A DNA stretch of 64,000 bases from Hymenobacter psoromatis. GTDB taxonomy: Bacteria; Bacteroidota; Bacteroidia; Cytophagales; Hymenobacteraceae. The DNA is taken from assembly GCF_020012125.1 (NCBI RefSeq), contig NZ_JAIFAG010000001.1, positions 4,030,001 to 4,094,000 on the forward strand. The letters run 5' to 3'. The notes beneath the pieces were generated by a model. That model made no database searches. It worked only from the letters and a program-made list of their open reading frames with translations, and had not been told where the DNA came from. Shown piece after piece: positions 26,809-37,069 of this stretch (position 1 is the stretch's first letter; each line of letters starts with the position of its first letter). Both the position numbers and the translations under genes were made by a program.

Positions 26809-28439
26809 CCTTTTACGAGTTATAAATCACTGTGGCTGTTGCAGAACTCAAGCTGCGCATGCACTCACCTAAGCAGTTGACTAGAAAGTATTTGACACTA
26901 GGCAACCACGTGTTAAAAAGCCGACTACAGGGCTTTGGGTAGAGCGCAATCGCCACGCTGGCAGTCTGCTTGGGCTGGTGCTTGAGCAGCTTCTTCAAGT
27001 TGTAGGCAATCGCGCTGAGCAGCATGGCCTTATGAGCTGCCGCCCGGCCCTTGGTGCCGACCCGTCGGAGCCCGTAGTGGTGCAATAAGCTGCCAAAAAC
27101 CGGCTCGACCGTGCGTTGCCGGACGCGGCGCATCCGCTGACCCGCCCGACTATGCTGCCGGTGCCAAGCGCGGCGATAAGCTGCATCGAAGGCCGAGCGT
27201 ACAAACTTCTGCTGGGGCGCGGACGGGGTGCACGTCATCTTCTGCGGACACTACTGGCAGTCCTGATAGGCGGCCCGATAATTCTTGACCCAATTGCCAT
27301 CTTGACTAGTGGCGAAGTTGCGGAAAGGGAGCAGCTTGCCCGCTGGGCAGCGAAACGCATCGGCCTCCGCCTCATACGTGAAGCCTTCGGCGGCTGGTTT
27401 ATAAGCCCCAAAAACCGGAATCCAGGGCGTAATCCCTCGTTGTTCCAGGAACGCATAGTTGAAGCCGTTGGAGTAGCCGGTATCGGCGACGAAGTCGCGC
27501 AACGTCAACTCGTTGGCCGCTAGCCGGATTTGCAGCCGGGGTACCAGCTCCGGCACATAAGCACTATCGCGGCGGTCAGCAAAATCTGCTTGGATGTGGC
27601 TGATGAGGCCGCTGGCCGTGTCCACGGCCACGCTGCACAGATAGTTGAGGGCCCGCGCTTTGCCCGGCTTGACGGAGATGCGGGCCTCCGGGTCAGTGGG
27701 ACTATAATGCGTTTTATTGCTCAGCAACTGGGCTTTGGGGTGATGCGCACCCAGCCCACCCGGCGCGGCTTGCCGCTTGGCCCGCCGGGTCGCTTCGCGG
27801 CGTAGCTGGTGGGTAGGCGCAGTAGGCACGAGGGGTGCTGAAGCGGGCGCTACCAACTCGCCGACGACTGTCAAGACGGGGGCTACGCTCGCTGACTTCT
27901 CGCGCAGACTGTCGAGCGAAGCTGCGGCCTTGACGGGGGCCGAGTCCACGACCTGCGTGTCGCCCGCCACCAGCCCGGCGCGCACGCACTGGGCAAACAC
28001 CTGGTCGAACAGGTGCTCGAAGACGGCAGTTGGATAGAGTTGGCGGGTGCGGCTAATAGTCGAGTGCCAGGGCAGGTCCTCATCTACTTCGTAACCCAAA
28101 AAGTAGAGAATATCCAGCCGCGGCGCACTGCTCGATTAAGCGGCGGTCACTGACGATATTTTCCAGCCGGCCCACGAGCACCAGCTTGAAAAAGACGACC
28201 GGGTCCAGCGAAGGCTGCCCAGTATGGCTGTAGACCAGGCGCGTCTGCTCGCGTAGGAACTCCCAATCCAACAACTCGCCCAAGCGGCGGTAGAAATTAT
28301 GCTTCGGCACGCGCTCGGAGAGGCGAAAGTGCCTGCTGACTTTGTCGACGAACTGCTTGTGGCCCTGCATAACCCTAAGATACCACTGGCCAGCCACCTA
28401 CTTCTGCAACAGCCACGGTCGTTTACAATATGTAAAAGG
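26809..28439 (-). mobile_element. IS1182-type insertion sequence (decayed)
   Basis: Terminal inverted repeats of 38 bases lie at 26809-26846 and 28402-28439; 31 of 38 positions match, including a perfect inner block GTGGCTGTTGCAGAA and an outer CCTTTTAC. The element is about 1.63 kb and encodes one transposase on the minus strand, broken in two places. No target duplication could be recognised. Confidence 0.75.
26813..28397 (-). pseudogene. IS1182-family transposase, frameshift and nonsense codon
   Basis: The N-terminal part (28397 to about 28110) has the DUF772-like domain with PSLDPVVFFKLVLVG and VSDRRLIEQC. The frame then shifts near 28120; the second frame continues LDILYFLGYEVDEDLPWHSTISRTRQLYP, with the catalytic Asp in TQVVDSAPV and a second in DFVADTGYSN. 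An in-frame TAG after YQDCQ (about 27249) separates the C-terminal part, which has RQRTVEPVFGSLLHHYGLRR with the catalytic Glu. The final stop at 26813 lies inside the left inverted repeat. Two lesions indicate an inactive copy. Confidence 0.8.
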
Positions 28440-28451
28440 CATAAGCCGCTA

Positions 28452-29150
28452 CTACGTCAGCGTCTTACCTGGCTTCGGCACCGGCCCGGCAGCGGCAAAC
28501 AGTTCGCGCAGCCGCGCGGGCGTTAGCGCCATAAAGTCGTTGATAACGATGAGCGGAGCCTGAAAGTCTTGCGCTTTCAACGTGGTAGTCACGGCTACGC
28601 AGGCCATTTTGGCGCGGTAGGCGGCCTGCTCACCCAAGATGGCATCCTCAAATACCAGGCAGTGGGCGGGCCCTACCCCCAGTTTTTGGGCTACCACGGC
28701 GTAAGTGTCGGCGTGGGGCTTGCCCTGGCGCACGTCGTCTTCGCCCACCACCACATCGAAGTAGCGGCGCAGGTCGAGGTGGTCGAGGATGTAGGCGAGG
28801 GTAGGGCCGCCCGAGCCGGTGCCGAGCCCGATTTTGAGGCCGGCGGCGCGGGCGGCCTGCAGAAACTCGACTAGGCCGGCCAGCGGCTTCCGTTGGTTCC
28901 AGTACAGGGTGCGGTAGAGAAACTCGCGCTGGGCGGCGTACTCCTTCAGCTGCTTTTGGGGCACTTTGTGGTGAAATACGCTTTGCAGAATCTCGGTGGC
29001 GGGCATCCCGTTGAGGCGGCGTAGCAGGCGGCGGGCGTTGGTGGCGAGGCCCAGGTCGCGGAACAGCAGCTGGAAGGCGCGGGCCTGCGCGGGGGTGTTG
29101 TGGATGAGCACGCCATCCATATCAAAAATAAGGGCTTGTAAATCGGGCAT
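28452..29150 (-). CDS. HAD-family phosphatase, beta-phosphoglucomutase-like
   Basis: Haloacid-dehalogenase superfamily hydrolase of 232 residues. Motif I is FDMDGVLIHNTP near residue 8 (nucleophile and acid Asp), followed by a helical cap, motif II in LGTGSG, motif III lysine in GKPHADTY, and motif IV in VFEDAILGEQAA. This arrangement (subfamily IA, cap type I) is shared by beta-phosphoglucomutases and sugar-phosphate phosphatases; substrate unclear. The ATG at 29150 gives the normal start; the longer frame runs into the divergent phosphatase gene. Confidence 0.88.
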   Translation of the reverse strand: MPDLQALIFDMDGVLIHNTPAQARAFQLLFRDLGLATNARRLLRRLNGMPATEILQSVFHHKVPQKQLKEYAAQREFLYRTLYWNQRKPLAGLVEFLQAARAAGLKIGLGTGSGGPTLAYILDHLDLRRYFDVVVGEDDVRQGKPHADTYAVVAQKLGVGPAHCLVFEDAILGEQAAYRAKMACVAVTTTLKAQDFQAPLIVINDFMALTPARLRELFAAAGPVPKPGKTLT

Positions 29151-29213
29151 CGTTGGGTTGTCAGGTAACACAAGGGAAACACCAAGCGCTGTACGGCCCC
29201 GCCGGCCGCCGGG

Positions 29214-29221
29214 TATCTTTG
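29214..29221 (+). promoter_or_regulatory. -7 promoter element TATCTTTG for pafA
   Basis: TATCTTTG followed by GCGG fits the Bacteroidota -7 consensus and lies 26 bases before the ATG at 29248, in the divergent gap to the HAD gene. The -33 TTG is not evident. Confidence 0.5.
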
Positions 29222-29247
29222 CGGGCCGCTTTTTCACCGGCTTTCGC

Positions 29248-30963
29248 ATGAAAAAACTCGGATTAGTACTACTGCTGGCCCTACCCGCCCTGCCGGCGCT
29301 GGCCCAGAAAAAGGGCCCGGCTCTGGCCCGCCCCAAGCTGGTGGTAGGCATCGTGGTGGACCAGATGCGCTACGACTATCTCTACCGCTACTGGGATAAG
29401 TTCGGCAGTGGTGGCTTCAAACGCCTTTTAGGTGAAGGCTTTAGCTACGAGAGCTGCCATTACAACTACGTGCCCACCTACACCGGGCCGGGCCACACCA
29501 GCATCTATACCGGCACCACGCCTGCCCACCACGGCATCGTGGGCAACAACTGGTTTGAGCGCGAAACGGGCCATTCGGTCTACGTGACCGACGACAAGAC
29601 CGTGCAGGCCGTGGGCGGCACGGCGGCGGCCGGGCAAATGTCGCCGCGCCACAACCTGGCCACCACCATCACCGACGAGCTGCGGCTGGCCACCAATTTT
29701 CAGAGCAAAGTCATTGGCGTCTGCATCAAGGACCGGGGCAGCATCCTGCCCGCCGGCCACGCCGCCAACGCCGCCTACTGGTACGACGGTAGCAGCGGCA
29801 GCTTTATTAGCAGCACGTATTACCTGCCGGCGCTGCCCGATTGGGTGAATAAATTCAACGCCGCCGGCCACGCCGCCGAGTACCTCAGCCAGCCCTGGAA
29901 CACGCTGCTGCCCATCGCGCAGTACACCGAAAGCACCCCCGACGACGTGCCCTGGGAGGCGGCGTTTAAGGGCGAGGCGCGGCCGGTATTTCCCCACGAC
30001 CTGCCCGCGCTGAGCGCCAGCACGCCCGCCGCCGTGAAGGCCGCCGAAAAGGCTTCGGGGGAAAACCGGCCCGCCGCCACCGCCCCTACCCGCAACCTCG
30101 ACCTCATCCGCTCCACGCCTTTCGGTAATTCGCTCACCGCCGACTTCGCCCTCGAAACCCTGCGCCAGGAGCAGATGGGCCAGCGCGGCCAGACCGATTT
30201 TCTGGCCCTCAGCTTCAGCAGCACCGACTACGTGGGGCACCAGTTTGGCACCACGGCCATCGAAACGGAGGACACTTACCTGCGCCTCGACCGCGACCTG
30301 GCCCGCCTGCTCGATGCCATTGATAAGCAGGTGGGTAAGGGTGAGGCGCTGGTGTTTCTGACCGCCGACCACGGGGCCGACCAGGCCGCCGGCTTCCTGG
30401 AGGCCCACCAGCTGCCGGGCGGCGGCCTGGGCACGGCCCAGCTCCGCGACTCGGTGCAGCGCGCCCTGGTGCGCGCCCACGGCCCCGGCCAGTGGGTACT
30501 CGACATGGAAAACCAGCAGTTCTACCTCAACCGGCCCCTGCTGACGGAGAAAAAGCTGGACCTGGCCCTGGTGCAGAACGAGGTGGCCGCCCTGCTGCGC
30601 CGCCAGCCGCACATTGCGCAGGCCATCGCGGCCACCGACTTGCAGCGTACTGCCTGGCCGGTGGGCCTGGGCATGTACCAGGCCAACGGCTTCTACGCCC
30701 CGCGCTCGGGCGACGTGCTGTTCGTGATGTCGCCGGGCTGGCTCGAAGCCTACGCCTACCCCGTGGTGAAGGGCACGACCCACGGCGTGTCGTGGGCCTA
30801 CGACACCCACGTGCCGCTGCTGTGGTGGGGCTGGCACGTGCGCCATGGCGAATCGGCGGAAGAGGTTAAAATCGTGGATATTGCCCCCACCGTGGCCCGG
30901 TACTTGCACATTCAGGAGCCCAGCGCCTGCGATGGCGTACCGCTGCTGGACGTGCTGCGGTGA
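29248..30963 (+). CDS. pafA: PafA-type alkaline phosphatase
   Basis: Secreted calcium/zinc-type phosphatase of 571 residues related to Elizabethkingia/Chryseobacterium PafA, releasing phosphate from monoesters in the periplasm. It has a signal peptide cleaved after ALAQ, the first metal Asp in [17 protein letters not shown], the nucleophile threonine in [15 protein letters not shown], a metal site in [10 protein letters not shown] and another in LTADHGAD. The ATG at 29248 is followed directly by the signal peptide. An inorganic pyrophosphatase gene follows closely, a sensible phosphate-metabolism pairing. Confidence 0.92.
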   Translation: MKKLGLVLLLALPALPALAQKKGPALARPKLVVGIVVDQMRYDYLYRYWDKFGSGGFKRLLGEGFSYESCHYNYVPTYTGPGHTSIYTGTTPAHHGIVGNNWFERETGHSVYVTDDKTVQAVGGTAAAGQMSPRHNLATTITDELRLATNFQSKVIGVCIKDRGSILPAGHAANAAYWYDGSSGSFISSTYYLPALPDWVNKFNAAGHAAEYLSQPWNTLLPIAQYTESTPDDVPWEAAFKGEARPVFPHDLPALSASTPAAVKAAEKASGENRPAATAPTRNLDLIRSTPFGNSLTADFALETLRQEQMGQRGQTDFLALSFSSTDYVGHQFGTTAIETEDTYLRLDRDLARLLDAIDKQVGKGEALVFLTADHGADQAAGFLEAHQLPGGGLGTAQLRDSVQRALVRAHGPGQWVLDMENQQFYLNRPLLTEKKLDLALVQNEVAALLRRQPHIAQAIAATDLQRTAWPVGLGMYQANGFYAPRSGDVLFVMSPGWLEAYAYPVVKGTTHGVSWAYDTHVPLLWWGWHVRHGESAEEVKIVDIAPTVARYLHIQEPSACDGVPLLDVLR

Positions 30964-31027
30964 AAAATCCAGCTTTCCGTTGCTGTTTTACGTTACCGAG
31001 TTTTTATCTCCTACCCCTCCCAATACA

Positions 31028-31576
31028 GTGACCCAATTCAACCCCTGGCACGACGTTTCGCGCGGCGAAAACCTTCCTACTACCGTCACCGGCGTCATCG
31101 AAATTCCTAAAGGCAGCAAAGGCAAGTATGAGCTGGACAAGGAAAGCGGCTTGCTCAAGCTCGACCGCGTGCTGTTTTCGGCCGTGCACTACCCCGCCGC
31201 CTACGGCTTCATTCCGCAGACGTACTGCGACGACCACGACCCGCTTGATATCCTGGTGCTGTGCTCGGTTGATATTCCGCACATGTGCCTAGTCGAGGCC
31301 AAGGTTATCGGCGTGATGCAGATGCTGGACCAGGACGAGGAAGATGATAAAATAATTGCCGTGGCCGCCCACGACGTGTCGGTGAACCACTACAACGAGC
31401 TGGCCGACCTGCCGCCCTACATGATGCTGGAGATGCAGCGTTTTTTTGAGGATTATAAAGCCCTCGAAAATAAGCAAGTAGTGGTGAAGCAGTTTTTGGG
31501 CCGCGAAGATGCCTACCGCATCATCGACGCCAGCATTACGCTCTACAAAGAAACTTTCGGCGACCGGGCGAAGTAG
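31028..31576 (+). CDS. ppa: Inorganic pyrophosphatase
   Basis: Family I soluble pyrophosphatase, hydrolysing PPi to drive biosynthesis. The 182-residue protein has the substrate-binding segment [12 protein letters not shown], the [23 protein letters not shown] metal cluster (three catalytic Asp), and [20 protein letters not shown]. The start is the GTG at 31028 ([10 protein letters not shown]), the only start that gives the family N terminus; the frame is open far upstream through pafA. Confidence 0.95.
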   Translation: MTQFNPWHDVSRGENLPTTVTGVIEIPKGSKGKYELDKESGLLKLDRVLFSAVHYPAAYGFIPQTYCDDHDPLDILVLCSVDIPHMCLVEAKVIGVMQMLDQDEEDDKIIAVAAHDVSVNHYNELADLPPYMMLEMQRFFEDYKALENKQVVVKQFLGREDAYRIIDASITLYKETFGDRAK

Positions 31577-31603
31577 CATTTCTGGCTTTTGCTTGTTTAC
31601 GAA

Positions 31604-31639
31604 GAACGTCATGCCCCGCTTTGCCCGGCATGACGTTCT
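31604..31639. repeat. Dispersed GTCATGC palindrome
   Basis: gaacgtcatgcc and ggcatgacgttc form a stem around cgctttgcc. It is close in sequence to the element at 88-122. It lies between ppa and the UbiA-like gene and may act as a transcription terminator for ppa, although no T-run follows. Confidence 0.7.
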
Positions 31640-31667
31640 GGTAAGCAGGCTTTCTTTGCCCGACACT

Positions 31668-32525
31668 ATGCCCGCCGCCCGCCGCGCCCTACCCCTGCGC
31701 CTGCTCGATGCGCTGCTTTTCAGCAGCGCCTGGCTGGCGCTGGCCGCCGCCGCCCAAACGGCGGTGGCCCTGCGCCAGGTACCGGCCGGGGGTGGCGTGG
31801 CCGGCCGGCACCTAGTGGTGCTGGTGTTCGCGGCCACGCTGGTGACGTATAATCTCGACGCGGCGCTGCCCTTCAAGTACCGGCTGCCGCCGGGCACCTC
31901 GGGGCGTAAAAACTGGCAGCAGCGCCACCGCCCGGCGCTGCTGGCGCTGGCCATTGGGGCGGGCCTCACCGACGTGTACCTGCTGCTGACCGATGGCTGG
32001 GTACGGTTCCTACCCCTGCTGCTGCCGCTTACGGCGCTGGCCGTGGGCTATTCGTGGCCGGTGCTGCGGTGGCGGGGCCGCTGGCGCGCCATCCGGGAGG
32101 TGCCGCTGCTCAAGGTTTTTCTCATTGCGGGGGTGTGGACGGCCGTGACGGGCGGCCTGCCCGCGCTGGCCCTGCACGAGCCACTGACTTCAGTGCAGGG
32201 GCTGCTGGCCCAGCGCTTTTGCCTGGTCACGGGCCTGGCCATCGTCTTCGACATCCGCGACTACTCACGCGACCGGGCGGCGGGCCTGCGCACCTTCCCC
32301 GTGGTGCTGGGGGTAGGCGGGGCGCAGGCCGTGGCCGTGGGCTTCGTGGTGGCTGCCGCGGCCGTGGGCCTGTTGCGCGGGGGTGCGCCGCTGGCCGTGC
32401 TACTACCCACCGCACTGGCGGCAGCCGTTATTCTGGCCGCCCAGGAAACGCGGGGCGACTATTTCTTCGCCCTGCTCACCGATGGCGTGCTGCTGGTGCA
32501 GGCGGCGGCGTACTTTGTGCTTTGA
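31668..32525 (+). CDS. UbiA-like prenyltransferase family membrane protein
   Basis: Protein of 285 residues with about eight transmembrane helices. The second Asp-rich motif of the UbiA family is clear in FDIRDYSRDRAAGLRTFP. The first motif (NDxxDxxxD) is degenerate here: only TYNLDAALPFKYR is seen at the expected place. Many Bacteroidota homologues are annotated simply as UbiA-like. Prenyl transfer activity is therefore uncertain. The ATG at 31668 follows the hairpin repeat. Confidence 0.7.
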   Translation: MPAARRALPLRLLDALLFSSAWLALAAAAQTAVALRQVPAGGGVAGRHLVVLVFAATLVTYNLDAALPFKYRLPPGTSGRKNWQQRHRPALLALAIGAGLTDVYLLLTDGWVRFLPLLLPLTALAVGYSWPVLRWRGRWRAIREVPLLKVFLIAGVWTAVTGGLPALALHEPLTSVQGLLAQRFCLVTGLAIVFDIRDYSRDRAAGLRTFPVVLGVGGAQAVAVGFVVAAAAVGLLRGGAPLAVLLPTALAAAVILAAQETRGDYFFALLTDGVLLVQAAAYFVL

Positions 32526-32552
32526 GAGGCTATCCGGCCAAGCGGCTCCTGA

Positions 32553-32807
32553 TTATTTGGGCTGGGGCTTCATCTTGGGCCGAACGTCAGCGGGTGTGCT
32601 GTGCCGCCGGAATTTCTGGCCCAGCTCCTGGGTGTTTTTCACCACTTTGGGGCCGGTATAGCTTTTGGCGCGGTGTCGGGCTACGGCCGTGGTGGTATCG
32701 GGCCGCGCCGCCGCCCGGCGGGCGGGCGGGGCGGTTTGGGCCTGGGCCTGGGCCGCCAGGCTACTTACTACCAGGGTGGTGATGAGAAGGGGCAGGGTCT
32801 TTTTCAT
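32553..32807 (-). CDS. Small secreted basic protein
   Basis: 84 residues: a signal peptide (LPLLITTLVVSSLAAQAQA, cleaved near residue 23) followed by a short lysine- and arginine-rich mature part of about 60 residues ending PKMKPQPK. There is no known domain. A clear signal peptide supports it as a real gene; function unknown. Confidence 0.5.
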   Translation of the reverse strand: MKKTLPLLITTLVVSSLAAQAQAQTAPPARRAAARPDTTTAVARHRAKSYTGPKVVKNTQELGQKFRRHSTPADVRPKMKPQPK

Positions 32808-33168
32808 AGCTGAGAGTTATAGGTAGACAAGGACGCAAGAAGCTGTTTATTAGTTGCTCGACTGTGAGTACAACGATTTAGAGGGGGTAGGAAAAGCGCA
32901 GTTCGCCGCAAAAGCTTGCGACACTGGGCGGAGATGCCTTACCAGGTAGCCGACTGGTCTGGCGCGCCTAGACTGGCCGCCGATGGGTGGCGCGTAACTA
33001 AGCATTTTTCGCGCTGCTGAAACCGGCCCCAGCAGCCACAAAAGGACCTTTGCGGGCTACCCGATAGTAAAAGACAAAGTTTTAAGGAGAAGCAAGTTAT
33101 CGATGTAGCTTTACGGCCGCCGCTCTACGTTGGCGCGGCTGTTTCTCACCCTAACTCCTTCTTTCCAA
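32808..33168. other. Intergenic region with no recognised feature
   Basis: About 360 bases between divergent genes. It should contain promoters for both. A near-consensus TAGCTTTA lies about 60 bases upstream of the OmpA gene. No coding frame or strong hairpin seen. Confidence 0.4.
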
Positions 33169-34530
33169 ATGAGTAAAAATTTGCTCGAAACCGTTCAGCA
33201 GTATTTCGCGGGTGACACCGCACGCCAGGCCAGCACGGCGCTCGGCGAATCAGAAGGCGGCGTAAGCACGGCCTTGCACAGCATTGTTCCGATGGTGCTG
33301 GGCGGATTATTCGCCCACTCGCAGCAGCCCGGCGGGGCCGCCAACCTGCTGGGAATGGCGCAGCAAGCCCACAGCAATGGTCTGCTCGGCAACCTGAGCG
33401 GCCTGCTCGGCGGCCTTGGCACTACCAGCACTGCTACCCCGGCCGCCGACGGCGGCCTACTCAGCCGCGGCACTGACCTGCTACGCTCCGTGCTGGGCAG
33501 CGGCTACACGCCCGCCGTGGAGGGCGTGAGCCAGCAGGCCGGCGTGAGTTCATCCAGCGTGAGCAGCCTAATGAGCATGGCCGTGCCGGTGGTGCTGGGC
33601 CTGCTGGGCCGCCACGCGGCCACCAACAACTTGGATGCCAATGGCCTGGGTAACTACCTGGGTGAGCAGAAAAGCTCCATTATGGGCGCGCTAGGCAACC
33701 TGCCGGGCGGGCTGGGCAACCTGCTGGGCGGCCTCGGGCTGGGCGGCGCGGCGGCGGGCCTGGGCAGCAGCTTGGGTAGCAACGTAACGGCCGCGGCCGA
33801 CCGCACCGGCGCGGCCGTGCACACGGCGGCCCGCGAGGTCGAAACCACGGCGGCTTCGCCTAGTCGCTGGCCCTGGCTGCTACTACTGCTGCTGGGCATA
33901 GCGGCGCTGGTGTATTTCATGCGCGGCTGCAATAAGGATGCTACCCCCGCCGCTACGACGACGACCACGACCGCTGACACGACCCGGACGATAGCCGCCG
34001 CCCCAATGGCCGCGCCCACCGGCCGCTTCGACACCGGCACCGGCAACTACATCTACGACACCGGCACCAACACCACCCTCAAGCTAGCCGATGGCACCAC
34101 CCTCACCGTGGGCGAGAACTCGACCGAGGCGCGGCTGTTTAAATTTCTGAATGACAAGTCGCAGACCGTGAGCGAGGATAAAACCCAGGGCTGGATTAGC
34201 CTCGACCGGGTATACTTCAACACCGGTAAGTCAACGCTCACCAACGAGTCTTTGGCGCAACTCAAGAACCTGGGGGCCATCCTCAAAGCCTTCCCCGACG
34301 CGACCTTCAAGCTGGGTGGCTACACCGACAACACGGGTGCCGCCGCCCAAAATGTGCTGCTGAGCGCCGACCGCGCCAATGCGGCCCGCATGGCTGTGGT
34401 ATCTAATGGCATCGCGCCCGGTCGCGTTACGGCCGAAGGCTACGGCCAGGAGCACCCCCTGACCAGCAACGACACGCCTGAGGGCCGCGCCCAAAACCGC
34501 CGCGTAGACGTGCGCGTGACCAAGAAGTAG
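33169..34530 (+). CDS. DUF937 and OmpA-domain protein
   Basis: 453 residues with three parts. Residues about 1-200 are a DUF937 region rich in Gly, Leu, Ala and Ser (VPMVLGGLFAHSQQ, VPVVLGLLGRHAA, and repeated LGNLxGGLG). A single transmembrane segment follows (WPWLLLLLLGIAALVYFM, about 247-264). The C-terminal 120 residues are an OmpA peptidoglycan-binding domain (VYFNTGKSTL, LGGYTDNTGA, NRRVDVRV). The protein is probably anchored in the inner membrane and holds the cell wall. The start was set at ATG 33169 after the purine-poor leader. Confidence 0.88.
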   Translation: MSKNLLETVQQYFAGDTARQASTALGESEGGVSTALHSIVPMVLGGLFAHSQQPGGAANLLGMAQQAHSNGLLGNLSGLLGGLGTTSTATPAADGGLLSRGTDLLRSVLGSGYTPAVEGVSQQAGVSSSSVSSLMSMAVPVVLGLLGRHAATNNLDANGLGNYLGEQKSSIMGALGNLPGGLGNLLGGLGLGGAAAGLGSSLGSNVTAAADRTGAAVHTAAREVETTAASPSRWPWLLLLLLGIAALVYFMRGCNKDATPAATTTTTTADTTRTIAAAPMAAPTGRFDTGTGNYIYDTGTNTTLKLADGTTLTVGENSTEARLFKFLNDKSQTVSEDKTQGWISLDRVYFNTGKSTLTNESLAQLKNLGAILKAFPDATFKLGGYTDNTGAAAQNVLLSADRANAARMAVVSNGIAPGRVTAEGYGQEHPLTSNDTPEGRAQNRRVDVRVTKK

Positions 34531-34547
34531 CCCGCCGCCTTTGGGCC

Positions 34548-34602
34548 AGCTACGCAAAAAAGCACCTCTCTGCTGGCCAGGGAGGTGCTTTTTTGCGTAG
34601 CT
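34548..34602 (+). terminator. Rho-independent terminator
   Basis: A perfect 21-base stem (agctacgcaaaaaagcacctc with its complement) flanks a 13-base loop, with A- and T-runs inside the stem. It lies 18 bases after the OmpA stop codon and ends that transcript. Confidence 0.85.
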
Positions 34603-34743
34603 GAGCTCCCCCCGCCCGTAGCCCTACCCCCCCGGCGCGGCTGCAATTCTTAGCAGCCACTTGCAACTATCAAGCGGTTATTTTTATCTATCTTTCTACT
34701 TAACAGTAATTTCTACCTACTCCTTTTCTCTTTAAGCAAAATC

Positions 34744-35409
34744 ATGAAGCAGATTATTCTATTTACTCTCAGCGCGTTGGCTATACCGGTGCTCAGCCAT
34801 GCCCAGGCAGGGCAGCCGGTGCGCTTTGGCCTGAAGGCCGGGGCTAGCCTCTCCAGCATTGCGGGGAAGGGCACCAACGACTACCCCGTTTCGCCCCTGG
34901 CAGGGGGGGTAGGCGGGATGTTTGCCACGGTGCCACTGGGCACTTCGCAGCGCTGGTTTTTGCAGCCCGAGCTGCTGTATAGCCAGCAGGGCTTCAGCCT
35001 AAGCCACCCTGCAACTAACTATAATGCGTCGTTCCGCTCCGATTACCTCAAGCTGCCCGTGTTGCTGGGCTTCACGCGCAAGGGCTTTTTTGCCGCCGTG
35101 GGTCCCCAGGTGGGCTACCTCGTCCGGGTGCGCAACACCTACCGCTTTCCTGACTATTCGCAGACGGGTGGGGCTTCACAGGACATTATCGTAAAGGTCA
35201 GCAACGACCTACGCTACTATCAGCGCTGGGAGTTTTCGGCAGTGGCGGCCGTGGGCTACCGCTGGCAGTGCGGGGCCGGCATCGAACTGCGCTACAGCGA
35301 TACCTTTTTCAACCAATCGCACGATAACCTGACTAGCAACTACGGCTACCCCCAAGCACATAGCCTGAGCGGGCAGGTGCAGGCAAGCTACGTATTACCT
35401 TGGCACTAA
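34744..35409 (+). CDS. Outer-membrane beta-barrel protein (PorT/OMP_b-brl_2-like)
   Basis: 221 residues with a signal peptide (ALAIPVLSHAQA). The mature part starts with FGLKAGASLSS, the usual first strand of this Bacteroidota barrel family. Alternating amphipathic strands follow (FLQPELLYSQQGF, YLKLPVLLGF, FFAAVGPQVGYLV, GIELRYSDTFF). The eight-strand size fits outer-membrane location. Function unknown; the PorT name only indicates the fold. Confidence 0.82.
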   Translation: MKQIILFTLSALAIPVLSHAQAGQPVRFGLKAGASLSSIAGKGTNDYPVSPLAGGVGGMFATVPLGTSQRWFLQPELLYSQQGFSLSHPATNYNASFRSDYLKLPVLLGFTRKGFFAAVGPQVGYLVRVRNTYRFPDYSQTGGASQDIIVKVSNDLRYYQRWEFSAVAAVGYRWQCGAGIELRYSDTFFNQSHDNLTSNYGYPQAHSLSGQVQASYVLPWH

Positions 35410-35413
35410 GAGC

Positions 35414-36958
35414 CTAGCGCGTGAGCGCCCGCAGGGCCGGGCCGATATAGTCCACCAAATCGCCGGCTACCATCCCGGCTTCGCCGGTTTGGGCCGTGGC
35501 CAGGTCACCGGCGTGGCCGTGGGCCAGCACGGCGAGGCGAGCGGCCGTGAGGGCATCGAGCTGCGCGTGGGCGCGCAGGGCCAGCACGAGGCCGGTGAGC
35601 ACGTCGCCGCTGCCGCCGGTGCCCATGCCGGGGTTGCCGGTGGTATTGAAATACACCTGGCCATCGGGCGCGGCCACGGCGGTATAGGCCCCTTTCAGGA
35701 TGACGACGCAACGGTATTGCTGCACGAATTCGCGCAGCAAAGCGAGCCGGTGATAGTCGTCCGAGGTCTTCTCGGTGAGGCGCGCAAACTCGCCGATGTG
35801 GGGCGTGAGCACGGTATCGGGGGGTAGCAAAGCCAGCAGCTCGCGGTGCGCGCCCAGCAGGTTGAGCGCGTCGGCATCAATAACTAGCGGCACTTTAGCC
35901 TCGCGCAGCAGCTTTTCCACCACGGCGCGGCTGGCCTCGTGCTGGCCCAGGCCGGGACCGATGCCAATAGCCTGGTAGTCTTTTAGGTCGGGTAGTTCGC
36001 TGATGAAATCGGCCGCCGGGTCGGGCAGGCACATGGCCTCGGGCCGGGTGGTCTGGATGATGTCGTAACCGCAGCCGGGCACCCGCACCGTGAGCAGCCC
36101 TACCCCCCCGCGCAGGCAAGCCCCGGCGCTGAGCACGGCCGCACCCACTTTGCCCCGGCTGCCGGCCAGCAGCAGCGCGTGCCCGAAGGTGTTTTTGTAG
36201 GCAAACTTGCCTCGCCGGGGCAGCGTCACGTCGGGCCGCGGCGCGCTCAGCTCCTGGTCAAAGCCCCCTACCCCCGGCATCCGGGTCAGGTGCCAGGGCG
36301 AGGCGGCTTTTTCGATAAACTGCTGGCTTAGGCTGATGTCCACCACCTCCCATTCGCCCACGTACTCCGCATTTTGCGGCAGCAAAAACGCCAGCTTGGG
36401 CAATCCAAAACTCACCGTGTGGCGGGCGCGCACCACGGGCGCGGCCGGGTCGGGCTGGGGCGCATCGGCCAGCAGGCCGCTCGGCAAATCCACGGCCAGT
36501 ACGCGGGCGCAGCTCTCATTGAGGTGCCGCACCACGGCGGCGGCCAGCCCGGTGAGCGGCCGGCTGAGGCCGGTGCCGAATAGCGCATCCATCACGAGCG
36601 TGCCGGGCGGAATGGGGGGTAGGGCGTCGGCGGCCAGCTCGACTACTGGCACGGCGGCCGGCAGGCGCTGGCTTTGCTGCTGATAATCAGCGGAGTAGCG
36701 GCCGGCGGGCAGGGTAGCCACCCGCGCCGGGAAGCCGGCCTCGTGTAGCAGGCGGGCCAGGGCCAGGCCGTCGCCGCCGTTGTTGCCGGGGCCGCACAGC
36801 AGCAGGATATCGGCGGGCTTTTCGGACAGATATTCGCCATAGAGCCAGCGCAGTAACCCTTGGGCGGCGCGGTCCATAAGCTGCAGCGAGGTAATGCCCT
36901 GCTCGGCAATAGTGGCCTGGTCGAGGTCGTGGGTTTGGGTGGCGGTGAGGAGTTTCAT
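35414..36958 (-). CDS. nnr: Bifunctional NAD(P)HX epimerase / ADP-dependent dehydratase
   Basis: Repairs hydrated NAD(P)H. The 514-residue protein has an N-terminal YjeF/NnrE epimerase domain (about 1-215: LCGPGNNGGDGLALARLL, DALFGTGLSRPL) and a C-terminal NnrD dehydratase domain of ribokinase fold (about 230-510: GHALLLAGSRGKVGAAVLSA, GPGLGQ, VIDADALNLL, TPHIGEFARL, and GNPGMGTGGSGDVLTG). The fusion is usual in bacteria. The ATG at 36958 begins the family-typical MKLLTATQ. Confidence 0.94.
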   Translation of the reverse strand: MKLLTATQTHDLDQATIAEQGITSLQLMDRAAQGLLRWLYGEYLSEKPADILLLCGPGNNGGDGLALARLLHEAGFPARVATLPAGRYSADYQQQSQRLPAAVPVVELAADALPPIPPGTLVMDALFGTGLSRPLTGLAAAVVRHLNESCARVLAVDLPSGLLADAPQPDPAAPVVRARHTVSFGLPKLAFLLPQNAEYVGEWEVVDISLSQQFIEKAASPWHLTRMPGVGGFDQELSAPRPDVTLPRRGKFAYKNTFGHALLLAGSRGKVGAAVLSAGACLRGGVGLLTVRVPGCGYDIIQTTRPEAMCLPDPAADFISELPDLKDYQAIGIGPGLGQHEASRAVVEKLLREAKVPLVIDADALNLLGAHRELLALLPPDTVLTPHIGEFARLTEKTSDDYHRLALLREFVQQYRCVVILKGAYTAVAAPDGQVYFNTTGNPGMGTGGSGDVLTGLVLALRAHAQLDALTAARLAVLAHGHAGDLATAQTGEAGMVAGDLVDYIGPALRALTR

Positions 36959-37069
36959 AAAAGGTAGGATGCGCCTTGGCTAGCCGGGCAGTGGCTGACT
37001 AAGAAACGGTTTAGCCGCTTTGGACGTTTTAAAACGGCAAGCTAAAGCTTACCCTACATCCCTACCCCT

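Noticed and set aside
26809..26846. IS1182 transposase reading out of the element
   Set aside because: The inverted repeat at first looked to begin at 26832, but matching extends to 26809, so the stop at 26813 is inside the element.
29428..30909. Very long open frame opposite pafA (about 490 codons)
   Set aside because: High GC leaves antisense frames open; the sequence is repetitive in His, Val and Gly and has no domain, while pafA on the other strand has all catalytic motifs. The same applies to the 460-codon frame opposite the RND pump (50362-51750).
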